A stretch of 64,000 nt of DNA from positions 85,644-149,643 of the forward strand of contig JADPRS010000002.1 in the NCBI GenBank assembly GCA_015686845.1, read 5' to 3'. Shown here in pieces: positions 55,935 to 64,000 of this stretch. The notes beneath the pieces were generated by a model, which searched no databases, was not told the origin of the DNA, and saw nothing but the letters and a program-made list of their open reading frames with translations. The number at the start of each line of letters is the position of its first letter. The first letter of the stretch is position 1. The stretch is from Lutibacter sp. B2 (GTDB lineage Bacteria; Bacillota; Clostridia; Peptostreptococcales; Thermotaleaceae). The position numbers were made by a program, and so were the translations under genes.

Positions 55935-57026
55935 ATGAAATTAGGTATAGTAGGTTTACCAAACGTAGGTAAGAGCACATTATTTAACGCAGTTACGAAA
56001 GCAGGAGCAGAATCGGCAAATTATCCATTCTGTACAATAGATCCAAACGTTGGCGTAGTTTCTGTACCAGATGAAAGATTAGCGGTACTAAGAAACATCT
56101 ATGATTCAAAAAAAATAATACCTGCTGCAATTGAATTTTATGATATTGCAGGATTAGTTAGAGGGGCTTCTAAAGGTGAGGGATTAGGAAATAAATTCTT
56201 ATCTCACATTCGTGAAGTAGAGTCCATCGTTCATGTAGTTCGATGCTTTGAAGATTCAAATATCATTCACGTAGAAGGAAATGTAGGACCTCTAAGAGAT
56301 ATAGAAACGATTAATCTTGAATTAATTTTTTCAGATTTAGATATGATCGGGAATAGAATGCTAAAAGTAAGAAAAATGGCTAAAAATGATAAAGCTTTTC
56401 AAAAAGAATATGATTTACTTCAGCTAATTAACGAAACCCTAGAAGCTGGACAATCTGCTAGAGCATTAGACTTAACGGATGATGAAATGGAAATCGTAAA
56501 AGGATTTAATCTATTATCTATTAAACCGATCATCTATGTAGCTAACGTATCTGAAGACGATTTATTATCATCAGAAGATAATGATATGGTTAAAGAAGTT
56601 AGAGCACACGCTAAGACGGAAGATGCAGAAGTAGTCGTTGTATGTGCAAAAATCGAAGAAGAAATTTCTCAACTTGAAGATGATGAGAAAAAAGAATTCT
56701 TACAAGAATTAGGACTTGACGAATCTGGTCTTGATAGCCTTATAAAAGCAGGATATAGATTACTTGGTCTTATGAGTTTCTTAACGGCTGGACCTCAAGA
56801 GATTAGAGCTTGGACTATTAATATAGGTACGAAAGCACCTCAAGCAGCCTCAAAAATCCATAGCGATATCGAAAGAGGATTTATCAGAGCTGAGACTATT
56901 TCTTTTGATGCTTTAGTTGAAGCAGGCAATATGACTACTGCTAAGGAAAAAGGTGTAGTTCGTCTTGAAGGAAAAGAATATATTGTTCAAGATGGAGATG
57001 TAATATTATTTAGATTTAACGTGTAA
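55935..57026 (+). CDS. ychF: Redox/ribosome-associated ATPase YchF (Ola1 family)
   Basis: Obg-related P-loop protein that prefers ATP; linked to ribosomes and oxidative-stress control. GLPNVGKSTLFNAVTKAG (7-24), DIAGLVRGASKGEGLGNKFL (about 75-94) and the C-terminal TGS domain (about 280-363, ending VQDGDVILFRFNV) are complete. 363 residues. It is one of two plus-strand genes and is a single-gene unit with its own promoter and terminator. Confidence 0.97.
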   Translation: MKLGIVGLPNVGKSTLFNAVTKAGAESANYPFCTIDPNVGVVSVPDERLAVLRNIYDSKKIIPAAIEFYDIAGLVRGASKGEGLGNKFLSHIREVESIVHVVRCFEDSNIIHVEGNVGPLRDIETINLELIFSDLDMIGNRMLKVRKMAKNDKAFQKEYDLLQLINETLEAGQSARALDLTDDEMEIVKGFNLLSIKPIIYVANVSEDDLLSSEDNDMVKEVRAHAKTEDAEVVVVCAKIEEEISQLEDDEKKEFLQELGLDESGLDSLIKAGYRLLGLMSFLTAGPQEIRAWTINIGTKAPQAASKIHSDIERGFIRAETISFDALVEAGNMTTAKEKGVVRLEGKEYIVQDGDVILFRFNV

Positions 57027-57029
57027 TTA

Positions 57030-57060
57030 AAAAAACTCGGTTCCTAGAATCGAGTTTTTT
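57030..57060. terminator. Bidirectional terminator after ychF
   Basis: AAAAAACTCG/CGAGTTTTTT arms, extended by three further pairs towards the loop, between two converging genes. Confidence 0.9.
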
Positions 57061-57067
57061 CTATTTC

Positions 57068-57601
57068 TTATTCATATAGTACAAAATCTGGCTGTGACAA
57101 ATATTCTAACTGGTATAGATCAGCTCTTGAAGATAACAACCCTTTTATATATCCAATACCATAATCGCCTTTATTTACTATATAAAATACATCTTTATTT
57201 TTATTTGCAGGATATAAAATATTAGCCTCACTAAATACTTCTTCTTCCTTGTCTAAGGTTACCAATGTAAACTCTTTATTTTTCCAGTTTATATTATATA
57301 CTTTGTAGTTTTTTTCTTTTATGTTATTCATAAAATCTTCTTTTGTTAGAGTCAATTCCACTCCTATTAAATATTCTTTTTCGTCCATATCATTTTGAAA
57401 TTCTTCACCTAATTCTCCCTTATTTAAGGCATTCGCATAAGATATTTTACTTATTTTCAAATGATTAATTCTTTCTAATATATTCAAATCATTACCAAGT
57501 ATAGGAATCTCCATGTTTTCACTTTGTACATATTTATATTTTTTTGGTTTCTGCAAGTATATATATCCCATATCAACAATTGGTTCACATGTTATTCTCA
57601 T
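57068..57601 (-). CDS. Hypothetical protein, no family recognised
   Basis: 177 residues, soluble, acidic, no signal or membrane segment. The N-terminus MRITCEPIVDMGYIYLQ faintly resembles DUF2283-like strands, but not enough to assign. The frame has in-frame ATGs at 57610, 57607 and 57601; only the last is at a workable distance (nine bases) from AAGGA. It is convergent with ychF and shares their terminator. The 207 bases upstream to the DUF2812 gene hold no gene and no clear promoter. Confidence 0.65.
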   Translation of the reverse strand: MRITCEPIVDMGYIYLQKPKKYKYVQSENMEIPILGNDLNILERINHLKISKISYANALNKGELGEEFQNDMDEKEYLIGVELTLTKEDFMNNIKEKNYKVYNINWKNKEFTLVTLDKEEEVFSEANILYPANKNKDVFYIVNKGDYGIGYIKGLLSSRADLYQLEYLSQPDFVLYE

Positions 57602-57808
57602 CCTCATCATTCCTTGTTTCGAATTTCAAAAATCATTTAGCCCTCAATCTTTTAATATAACTATGTTTCATCTTTAAAATGTTTTATATTTAATATATTT
57701 ACTTCTTGAGATGTAAACATTTATATTTTTAATTTTTCATATAACAAACATACAATTCATCATATTTTGGGGTTAAAAACTCGTAGCTTTAATTAATATT
57801 TAGACTTT

Positions 57809-59194
57809 TTATAATTCCAACTTTTCTTTACAGATATCTACTATTTCTTTTTCAGAAAAATCAACATCACTTTCTAAAATATAGATCACTTCCTCCTTTT
57901 GAATTATAATTTCTGATTTATTATTATATAAATAATAACCTCTATCTACATTCCATAAGTTATTCGAAATCTTGATAATTTCATTTTCTTCTTCTTTAGC
58001 TCTTTTTTCATTCTCAAACGCTAGATACTCCTTTATTCTTTTTTCACGTCTTTCTTTTTCTTCGTTCATATATCCATCAAAAATATACTCTGCTATATCC
58101 TTATTTCTACATTCAATATATGTAGTACTTACCATCATAATTTCATGATCTTTTGCCTTTCTTCCAAGACTTTCATAATATTCAATATTAAGAGGAACAA
58201 AAATACTTGATTGTTCATAAGTTCTAGTTCTTTTAGGTGTAGCATTTGTACCAAAGTCTGAAAGTTCTAAAACTGCAACATTCTTTGGCATATCATTATT
58301 TTCTTCAAACTCCATCCTAGAAAATACAATTGCCATCACTAAGCCCATAGTTATAATGATTGTACAAGTAGTTATAATCAAAAATAAAACAATATTATAT
58401 TTTCTTGTATTTTTTTCAGTTTTAAACCTTTTAACAAAATACTTTCCTATCAAACCTCCACTAATGACAGGTATAAAAGCAAGGATCACCTTAAGAGGAT
58501 TTGTAAAACAATCACTTCCAGCTAAAATGATTAATATAAAATATACACTAACGAAGCTCCACATTACAATATTTCGTATTAATCTTGCTTTTTCTGTAGA
58601 AAAAGTCAATTCCTTTCCACTTGAAACATTCCTCTTATTCTTTATCAACCAGATGACTGGATGTGTATATAACGATAATACGATTGCTATTAATAAAACA
58701 GGGGATATTACAATAAACAAGGTCGTATCACTAAATAAAGTTTCATAATTAAAGTTCAAAGTCTGAATAAGGTGCATGGCTACTATAAATAACATTAATA
58801 GCATGCTCACAAAATCCGTTTTCATAAATATACTTTTAATAGTTCTATATTCTTCACTAGGGTCTGTATTCATAGGAATAGCTTCTGCATCTTTTTCTTT
58901 GTAGAAGATTTGATAAATACTATTACTTGCACAAAATATCCAACCTCTTTCTTCATGAAGTTTTCTGTAGTCTTTATCCTTTTCTTCATCTGGATAATCA
59001 AATGGGGTTATATAATAAAACAAACTTATATTAAAAGTTAATTCTTTAGGTGTTGTTCTCTCAAAAATCAAACTATTTCTTTTTATTTCAGAAAGCATCA
59101 AACCTTCGGACGCCTTCTTTTCAAGATATTTTTCAAAATTTTTATATTCTGTTATAGAAATAGATTTCATTACTCTCTTTGTATTCTTCTTCAT
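57809..59194 (-). CDS. DUF2812 membrane protein
   Basis: 461-residue protein. The cytoplasmic N-terminal DUF2812 domain (about 10-120: YLEKKASEGLMLSEI, then GWIFCASNSIYQIFY and EAIPMNTDPSEEYRT) is followed by about five membrane segments (about 128-300) and a soluble, charged C-terminal domain (about 310-461). DUF2812 genes usually accompany a PadR regulator; none is here. Start at the ATG at 59194, eight bases after AAGG; an upstream GTG overlaps that site. Confidence 0.8.
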   Translation of the reverse strand: MKKNTKRVMKSISITEYKNFEKYLEKKASEGLMLSEIKRNSLIFERTTPKELTFNISLFYYITPFDYPDEEKDKDYRKLHEERGWIFCASNSIYQIFYKEKDAEAIPMNTDPSEEYRTIKSIFMKTDFVSMLLMLFIVAMHLIQTLNFNYETLFSDTTLFIVISPVLLIAIVLSLYTHPVIWLIKNKRNVSSGKELTFSTEKARLIRNIVMWSFVSVYFILIILAGSDCFTNPLKVILAFIPVISGGLIGKYFVKRFKTEKNTRKYNIVLFLIITTCTIIITMGLVMAIVFSRMEFEENNDMPKNVAVLELSDFGTNATPKRTRTYEQSSIFVPLNIEYYESLGRKAKDHEIMMVSTTYIECRNKDIAEYIFDGYMNEEKERREKRIKEYLAFENEKRAKEEENEIIKISNNLWNVDRGYYLYNNKSEIIIQKEEVIYILESDVDFSEKEIVDICKEKLEL

Positions 59195-59256
59195 TCTGCT
59201 CACCTTCTAATAGAATATTTTCCGTTTTCTTCCTGTTTTATATTATCATATTTCAA

Positions 59257-59285
59257 ATTATATTTATTTAAATACATTTAAACAA
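59257..59285 (-). promoter_or_regulatory. Sigma-A promoter of the DUF2812 gene
   Basis: TTGTTT (59280-59285), 17-base spacer, TATAAT (59257-59262). Confidence 0.65.
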
Positions 59286-59298
59286 ATTAATCTCACAT

Positions 59299-59334
59299 AA
59301 AAGAACCTTACAGAATTATCTGCAAGGGATTCTT
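59299..59334 (-). terminator. Imperfect hairpin, left border copy of the island repeat
   Basis: Related to the terminator at 63776-63811: 24 of 26 bases are identical over 59306-59331 versus 63783-63808. Here the stem is imperfect (CCTT-CAGA core), and the sequence also encodes the last codons of the PIN-like frame. Confidence 0.6.
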
Positions 59335-59742
59335 TATACTTATCTGTTCCATGTACACAGATAAATGAGCATCCAAACTCCATATTCTTATCGCTCCAAT
59401 AGCGGGAACAGATTCTTTGTAGTTATTATAAGCTGATATAATAGACAAATCGCCTATACCAGTTTCCTTCATAGCCATATCTGGAAATTCTTTAGAAAAA
59501 TATAATAAATCCGCTCGAGTAATTTCTCCTTCATAATAATCCCAAGGAGCATTCCCATTTGCCATATCCTTTAACATCTCAGCCATGGCTTTCCCCTTAG
59601 TTCTTCTTATATTGCCATTAGAAATATGTGCTATATGATTTCCCGTTTCTATAATGGTAGCTACTGGCAAAAGTAGAGTATCTATTTCACTTTCTTTCAA
59701 TCGTCCATATTATTCTAGTACCATTTCTCTATGAGAATTCAT
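59308..59742 (-). pseudogene. PIN-like nuclease gene with an in-frame TAA
   Basis: From the ATG at 59742 (GGAGG seven bases upstream, directly after the ATPase stop) the frame reads MNSHREMVLE, TAA at codon 11 (59710-59712), then continues YGRLKESEIDTLLLPVATII. The rest resembles a PIN nuclease: PVATIIETGNHIA (second acidic residue), GIGDLSIISAY (third) and IRIWSLDAHLSVY (fourth). The usual first strand with its Asp is missing. A TTG at codon 15 (59698-59700) could restart a 130-residue product. The last eight residues (KNPLQIIL) come from the border hairpin sequence. Likely a nuclease partner of the ATPase; the PIN assignment is moderate. Confidence 0.6.
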
Positions 59743-59744
59743 AT

Positions 59745-61019
59745 TTATTCCTCCATCCAAGTATATTGATTTTTTCTTGTTTTCTTATTCATAATCGCTT
59801 TATGAACTTCATCTTTTTCTAGCAAATCTCCTAATTTGCCCGTTGCCATTAACTTCGGATATTTATCGATATCTACTAGTGAAACAAACTTACTACTTCC
59901 TGATGAGGGATTTCTATAACAGTCTACAACGCCTACTAAGTTCTCCTTATTAACCGCATTAAGTAAAGCCATATTATGCGTAGTAATTAAAGTATCTATA
60001 TTCCTCTTATCAGATACATTTGAGATCACATCGATGAGTTTTGAAGCCCTACTTGGATGAATGCCATTATCCACCTCTTCAATAATAATCATTGATCTTT
60101 CGTCACCTTGAAGTAGAGCTGCTACTATCGCTAATGCTCTTAATGTTCCATAACTTAATTTTTCAGCTTCAATATTATAATTATTTTCGCCAACTTTTTC
60201 TTCTACTTTAAACATTACATCACCAATTGATGTTCTATCAAAAAAAATATTTATAAATTCACTTTCTGGCAAAGACCTCATAATATCTAATATTTTTTCT
60301 TTTTTTTCGTTTTCCTTACATAAATGATTTAATACTGATGGCAAGTTAGAACCATTCGGCTTCATTTCTATATCATTTATTCTTGAATATACCTCCATAC
60401 TAGTTGGCTCTGGATCAAAAAACAATATATTTCTTAATCTTTTAATAACATATTGTATCTCTGAAACAATCGTTTTTTCTATTTCACTTTTTAATGGTAT
60501 TTTAGTTTGTAATTGACTAATTACAGAAGAAAAACCCATACACTCAATAACTGAATTTGAATCATTTTTACCATCATCATATTCGGCTCTTATAATGCCT
60601 TCATATTCTCTAATATTTTTTGTAGTAAATATATTCGTATTTCTATTTCCTTTGTCATTATAAGAAATTCTATCCAAGCGCTCTTCTTGTACATGAATTT
60701 TTTCATCTACTTTAATCTTGATCTTATACTCTAAATCAGTATTTTCATCATATCCAACGGTACACCCTAAAACAAAATAATTCGAATCAAGTCTTGGACA
60801 AGCTTCACTGCCACCTCGAATCCATCCTTTGAAGTTTTTTGTTCCATCCAATATGTCTGAGATATCTCTACCAATTACTAGCTCTTATAGTATTTTAATG
60901 CCTTCTATAGCATTTGTTTTTCCCCCAGCATTTGCTCCAACCATTATCGTAAGTTGCTCTATATCTAATGTAGCTTGAGCAAAACTTTTGAAATTTTCAA
61001 AGCTAAAGCTCTTAATCAA
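59745..61019 (-). pseudogene. AAA/ABC-type ATPase (AAA_21-like) with an in-frame TAA
   Basis: The full frame starts at TTG 61019 (GGAGG eight bases upstream) with MIKSFSFENFKSFAQATLDI and Walker A GANAGGKTN (28-36). A single TAA interrupts it at codon 45 (60885-60887). The frame then continues unbroken with ELVIGRDISDILDG, the ABC signature LSYGTLRALAI (about residue 286) and Walker B MIIIEEVDNGIHPS (about 308-321). The protein would be about 424 residues. This is the OLD/RloC-like ATPase type common in defence islands. The part after the stop lacks Walker A and cannot work as an ATPase alone. Confidence 0.8.
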
Positions 61020-61080
61020 TTTAAGCACCTCCTTTAGAAGTTCTAATTCACTTTTTCCGAAGTTATTATCACTTTATATT

Positions 61081-61689
61081 CTATTCTATTCCTAAAGCCT
61101 TAAATACTGCATCTTCAGGGCTCTGATAAAATGCTATCTGAAATTTAGCAAATAATTCAGGGGGTACTGTTGGAATATCCATTGCCGATGCCATTGGTAA
61201 AAGAATTTTCTTAGCTCCAACATCAAAACATACTTGTAATACATTTGCTAATTCTTCAACCCTGTTAATCGTACCACCAATACTCATAGATCCTAATACT
61301 ACCGGCTGACTTTGAGTAGGTTTTCTTAATGCACCTGAACAAAGCCCAATAAACGCCGCTAAAGCTAATTCGGAAGTCATTCCGATCCCTTGTAAATCCT
61401 GTATAGCCATTAAATAATCTTTCGTTTTTGTACTAATTGTACCACTTATATTTTTACTATTCGCCTTAAAATAATTAAATGCTGTATTAATACTCTCCTT
61501 CGCATCCCTATTAGACCCTGGACCTGATTTATCAAACTTCTCTGATCCAGAAACCGCTTCCGTCTCTATCTTATATACACCAATCATTCCTGATTCACCA
61601 TGAGAAACAGTATAGGTATGTCCTGGCTTACCCATTCCCTCTGGTATAAGCTTACCTCCACCTTGCTCTAGAGCAGATACAAACCTTAT
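61081..61689 (-). pseudogene. brxL: BrxL (Lon-related BREX protein), C-terminal remnant
   Basis: About 200 codons matching the C-terminal, Lon-like domain of BrxL: RFVSALEQGGGKLIPEGMG, SGMIGVYKIETEA, GPGSNRDAKESINTAFNYFK, VVLGSMSIGGTINRVEELA, KKILLPMASAMDIPTVP and the ending SPEDAVFKALGIE. Family likeness continues upstream of the first ATG (61635) to about 61687, where a stop is met, so the AAA+ part (several hundred residues in full BrxL) has been deleted. No start site with a good ribosome signal is present. No other BREX genes (brxA, brxB, brxC, pglX, pglZ) are in the window. Confidence 0.78.
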
Positions 61690-61736
61690 TTAAAACTATT
61701 ATAACTTATAAAATAACTAAGACAATCCCCTTGTTT

Positions 61737-63527
61737 TTATAGCGAATAGTAATAATCTTTTATCTTTTTAGCAATTAATGTTCTTCTTTGCTCTAGAAAT
61801 TCATTATAGTTATTAATATCCATATCAAAGATTGATTCTGGGATACAATTCTGAACTAAATTATCTTTTAAATCTTCATAATTATCTATTCCACCATATG
61901 TTAATTTCCCATTTTCACTTTGCTCTTTCAATTCATTAAAATAAACATTAGGAGCTTTATCTTTAACTTTTATATTTATCTCAGTCTGCATGTAAACATA
62001 ATTAGCAATCTGATTATATTGTCCCTTGGTCAATCCATTCTTTTGGAGATACTTCTTAGGGAAAATGTGATGTATATCTCCACGTTGTTCTATCAAGTGC
62101 CTTACTTCAATATGTTTTGATAAGAATCCTTTATCATTTCCCCTTATTTGAGCCATTAGGTATAGATTAAAGTATGGACTACTAATTACCGAAGTATTTA
62201 ATTTACTAATTAGTATATTGTTCCAAAAAGAATCAGATAATTGCCCTTCCTCTTCTCTATTAATGTAATCTTCAAAATCATTTTCAACCATTCTTTTTAT
62301 ATCATAATCAAACATGGATTCAGCTGATCCAGAATACCTTCCTGTCAATATTGATAATGCAAGCCATTTTCTAACCAGCGTCTCTATTTTATTAGAATCA
62401 ACACCTTTTAATTTTAAAGTTAGATATAGTATATACGCAAAGTTCATAGCATTCTGTGAACGAATCAGCTTTTTATTTATGATTCCTGCTGATTTAACAA
62501 TCATTATAAATCTCTTATAATTTGTTTCATTTACAAATTCTAGTATCCCTTTTTCAAATTTGTTAAAAGAATCCTCAACAATAGATTCTTCAAACTCTCT
62601 CGTTTGAAAGTTTCTTCCTGATAGCAAACTTACTAAATCTGCAAGTTTACCTCTGTAAAATTGTGATGTGAATGCAACCTTAATTACATCCGAATAACTA
62701 GGTATATATAAATCTTCATTCTCTTTTCTAATCCATTCAATTTTCTTAAAATATTCCGTCTGTGAAAAATCAACATCATTTTCCTTTATTGTGCCATAAT
62801 CACTTGGATTTTTAGCTAAATGACAAAAATAATCTATTGTTTTTCTTATGAGATTACCATTACACTCTTCATTTACTGATATTTTAGACATAGCAAAATC
62901 AGCTTGACTTAGCACTACTCCTTTTGAGTTTATCCTAATGAAAATTTCAGTTACTGTTTCAATATCAAGATTATGAGCAAGTTCTATAATACCGATGTTT
63001 CTATTCTTTATATTCATAAGCTTTGTAATTGTATCATTCAATTTTGCACTATTTGTATTTTCATATTTTTGACTATATTCCATTACAAAATTGAATGTAT
63101 TAATATCTCCATTTATAAACTCAGATATATCATTTATCCAGTAATCATCCTTTTGAATAGCAGGATTTAAGACTTCAAAACGTTCTTCCAAAGGATGAAA
63201 TGCTATCCTTATTCTTTTTTTCTTATAATTATCATTAACAACTTCATATCCTAAAAGTGAAGCTGTTAATGCTGTAACCCTCTGTTGTCCATCTATCAGT
63301 ATTCGTTTACCAAATGCTGATGTTCCATCTTTAAGCTTTGTATTAGGATTTCTCCAAGTAATCAAATACCCAACGGGATACCCTTTATACAAGGAGTCAA
63401 TTAAATCCCTTACTTTTGTAGAATCCCATACAAAAGGTCTTTGAATTTCAGGGATAGCAACTTCTCCCTGCTTAATCCAAGATAATATACTTTCAATAGA
63501 ATTATTATTAACATCATATTTTTGCAT
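61737..63527 (-). CDS. DUF262/DUF1524 protein, GmrSD-like modification-dependent nuclease
   Basis: Intact 596-residue protein. The N-terminal DUF262 domain has IPEIQRPFVWD (about 21-31) and the ParB-like LIDGQQRVTAL (about 79-89). The C-terminal DUF1524 HNH-type nuclease has GDIHHIFPKKYL (about 486-497) followed by QIANYVYMQTEINIKVKD (about 507-524). In GmrSD enzymes these two domains bind NTP and cut DNA with modified cytosines; related single-chain proteins (BrxU) occur within BREX islands. AAGGGGGAT lies before the ATG and TGGATA-N17-TATAAT about 30-60 bases upstream may be the promoter. Confidence 0.85.
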   Translation of the reverse strand: MQKYDVNNNSIESILSWIKQGEVAIPEIQRPFVWDSTKVRDLIDSLYKGYPVGYLITWRNPNTKLKDGTSAFGKRILIDGQQRVTALTASLLGYEVVNDNYKKKRIRIAFHPLEERFEVLNPAIQKDDYWINDISEFINGDINTFNFVMEYSQKYENTNSAKLNDTITKLMNIKNRNIGIIELAHNLDIETVTEIFIRINSKGVVLSQADFAMSKISVNEECNGNLIRKTIDYFCHLAKNPSDYGTIKENDVDFSQTEYFKKIEWIRKENEDLYIPSYSDVIKVAFTSQFYRGKLADLVSLLSGRNFQTREFEESIVEDSFNKFEKGILEFVNETNYKRFIMIVKSAGIINKKLIRSQNAMNFAYILYLTLKLKGVDSNKIETLVRKWLALSILTGRYSGSAESMFDYDIKRMVENDFEDYINREEEGQLSDSFWNNILISKLNTSVISSPYFNLYLMAQIRGNDKGFLSKHIEVRHLIEQRGDIHHIFPKKYLQKNGLTKGQYNQIANYVYMQTEINIKVKDKAPNVYFNELKEQSENGKLTYGGIDNYEDLKDNLVQNCIPESIFDMDINNYNEFLEQRRTLIAKKIKDYYYSL

Positions 63528-63775
63528 TTTCTATATCCCCCTTATACGCATACATCTTCATTATACTACTTTCATACAAATTTATCCATTATTCATATCT
63601 TCTCATTTCATATGAATATTTCCACAAAAATATTGTGAAAATAAGACAATAAATATGGGTTTTACTTAATCCCTTATTAACACAAATTTTCACCTCACAG
63701 CATTATATTTGTTTATACTAGCTTTACTATCTATAGGCGATTCAACGTATAATACCCACATCTCTAAAGATTGTT

Positions 63776-63811
63776 AAAAATCCCTTACAGAATTGTCTGT
63801 AAGGGATTTTT
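63776..63811 (-). terminator. Terminator after the nucleoside kinase gene, right border copy of the island repeat
   Basis: Perfect 16-base arms (63776-63791 and 63796-63811) with an ATTG loop and five T at the end, 14 bases past the stop at 63825. The next 240 bases up to the DUF262 gene hold only its promoter region; no gene was seen there. Confidence 0.9.
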
Positions 63812-63824
63812 ATATTATCGCTTC

Positions 63825-64000
63825 TTATTCTCTAAAGCAACTTCCTCCAATAAACTCCTTTATAATAGATGTTTGCAAAATAACATCATCATTCTCAATG
63901 GATACAAAATAATTTAAAAACTTTAATAATCTTTTCGCTTCCATGTACGCATGATCCTCTTTAGTGATCTCCTTTAATAAAGGTTCTGCATATTTTTTAA
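63825..64000 (-). CDS. Nucleoside (uridine) kinase family protein, C-terminal end, cut by window edge
   Basis: The last 57 codons of a gene that enters from the right: YAEPLLKEITKEDHAYMEAK, LLKFLNYFVSIENDDVI and the ending IIKEFIGGSCFRE. This resembles the C-terminus of the clostridial TGS-domain nucleoside kinases, which end in a REFIGGS-type motif. It ends at the terminator at 63776, so it is the conserved chromosomal neighbour of the accessory island. Assignment is limited by the short visible part. Confidence 0.7.
   Translation of the reverse strand, partial: KKYAEPLLKEITKEDHAYMEAKRLLKFLNYFVSIENDDVILQTSIIKEFIGGSCFRE

Noticed and set aside
57611..57808. Small gene in the spacer between the unknown gene and the DUF2812 gene
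   Set aside because: All frames are broken after a few codons and no ribosome site precedes them.
59698..61019. Recoding of UAA as a sense codon
   Set aside because: Many intact genes here end in TAA at the family-typical length (for example rsmB, rpoZ, ychF), so TAA is a normal stop in this organism.
59299..63811. Transposon or insertion sequence carrying the island
   Set aside because: No transposase, integrase or terminal inverted repeats were found; the two border hairpins are in direct orientation and one is a working terminator.

Overview
The window is AT-rich chromosomal DNA from an endospore-forming member of the Clostridia. Evidence: spoIVA, spoIIGA-sigE-sigG, ymxH, a yteA-type gene and a YIEGIA pair are present; the envelope genes are of meso-DAP type (MurE has a DNPR motif); and clostridial families such as DUF116, tandem DUF881, Sbp and DUF512 occur. 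I cannot name the species. All genes except rqcH and ychF lie on the minus strand, so the block reads right to left.

In transcription order: (1) 63825-64000, the end of a nucleoside kinase with a strong terminator. (2) 59308-63776, a decaying defence-type island: an intact DUF262/DUF1524 GmrSD-like nuclease, a 5'-truncated brxL (BREX), an AAA ATPase with one in-frame TAA, and a PIN-like gene with one in-frame TAA. Related hairpin sequences lie at both ends of this block. (3) 57068-59194, a DUF2812 membrane protein and an unknown gene. (4) 51124-57026, ychF (+), a membrane-anchored ferrochelatase-like protein, an M16 peptidase pair (ymfF/ymfH type) and lgt. (5) 50768-50926, a previously uncalled 52-aa Spo0E-like gene. 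(6) 33644-50589, the dcw cluster mraZ-rsmH-ftsL-spoVD-murE-murF-mraY-murD-ftsW-murG-murA-ftsQ-DUF881-DUF881-sbp-ftsZ. (7) 30431-33457, spoIIGA-sigE-sigG-ymxH with recognisable sporulation promoters. (8) 21293-30314, nrdR, pgeF, a PhoP/PhoR-type two-component system, the YIEGIA pair, DUF512, der and gpsA. (9) 19478-21163, spoIVA, then a tRNA-like transcription unit with its own promoter and terminator. (10) 11571-19283, an HlyD-like protein, yggS-sepF-yggT-ylmH-divIVA, mtnN, DUF5665, the yteA-type gene, lspA-rluD-pyrR. (11) 9766-11553, rqcH (+). (12) 1-9478, yicC-remA-gmk-rpoZ, priA-def-fmt-DUF116, rsmB, prpC-prkC.

Most of the window is therefore a conserved set for peptidoglycan synthesis, division, sporulation control, translation and ribosome rescue. 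The most unusual items are the tRNA-like unit at 19533-19606; the 10-bp-periodic GTGG repeats placed 8 bp downstream of the -10 box at both mraZ and the Spo0E-like gene; the hairpin in the murE leader; and the decayed defence island with related hairpins at its two borders. No CRISPR array, rRNA operon or insertion sequence was seen.
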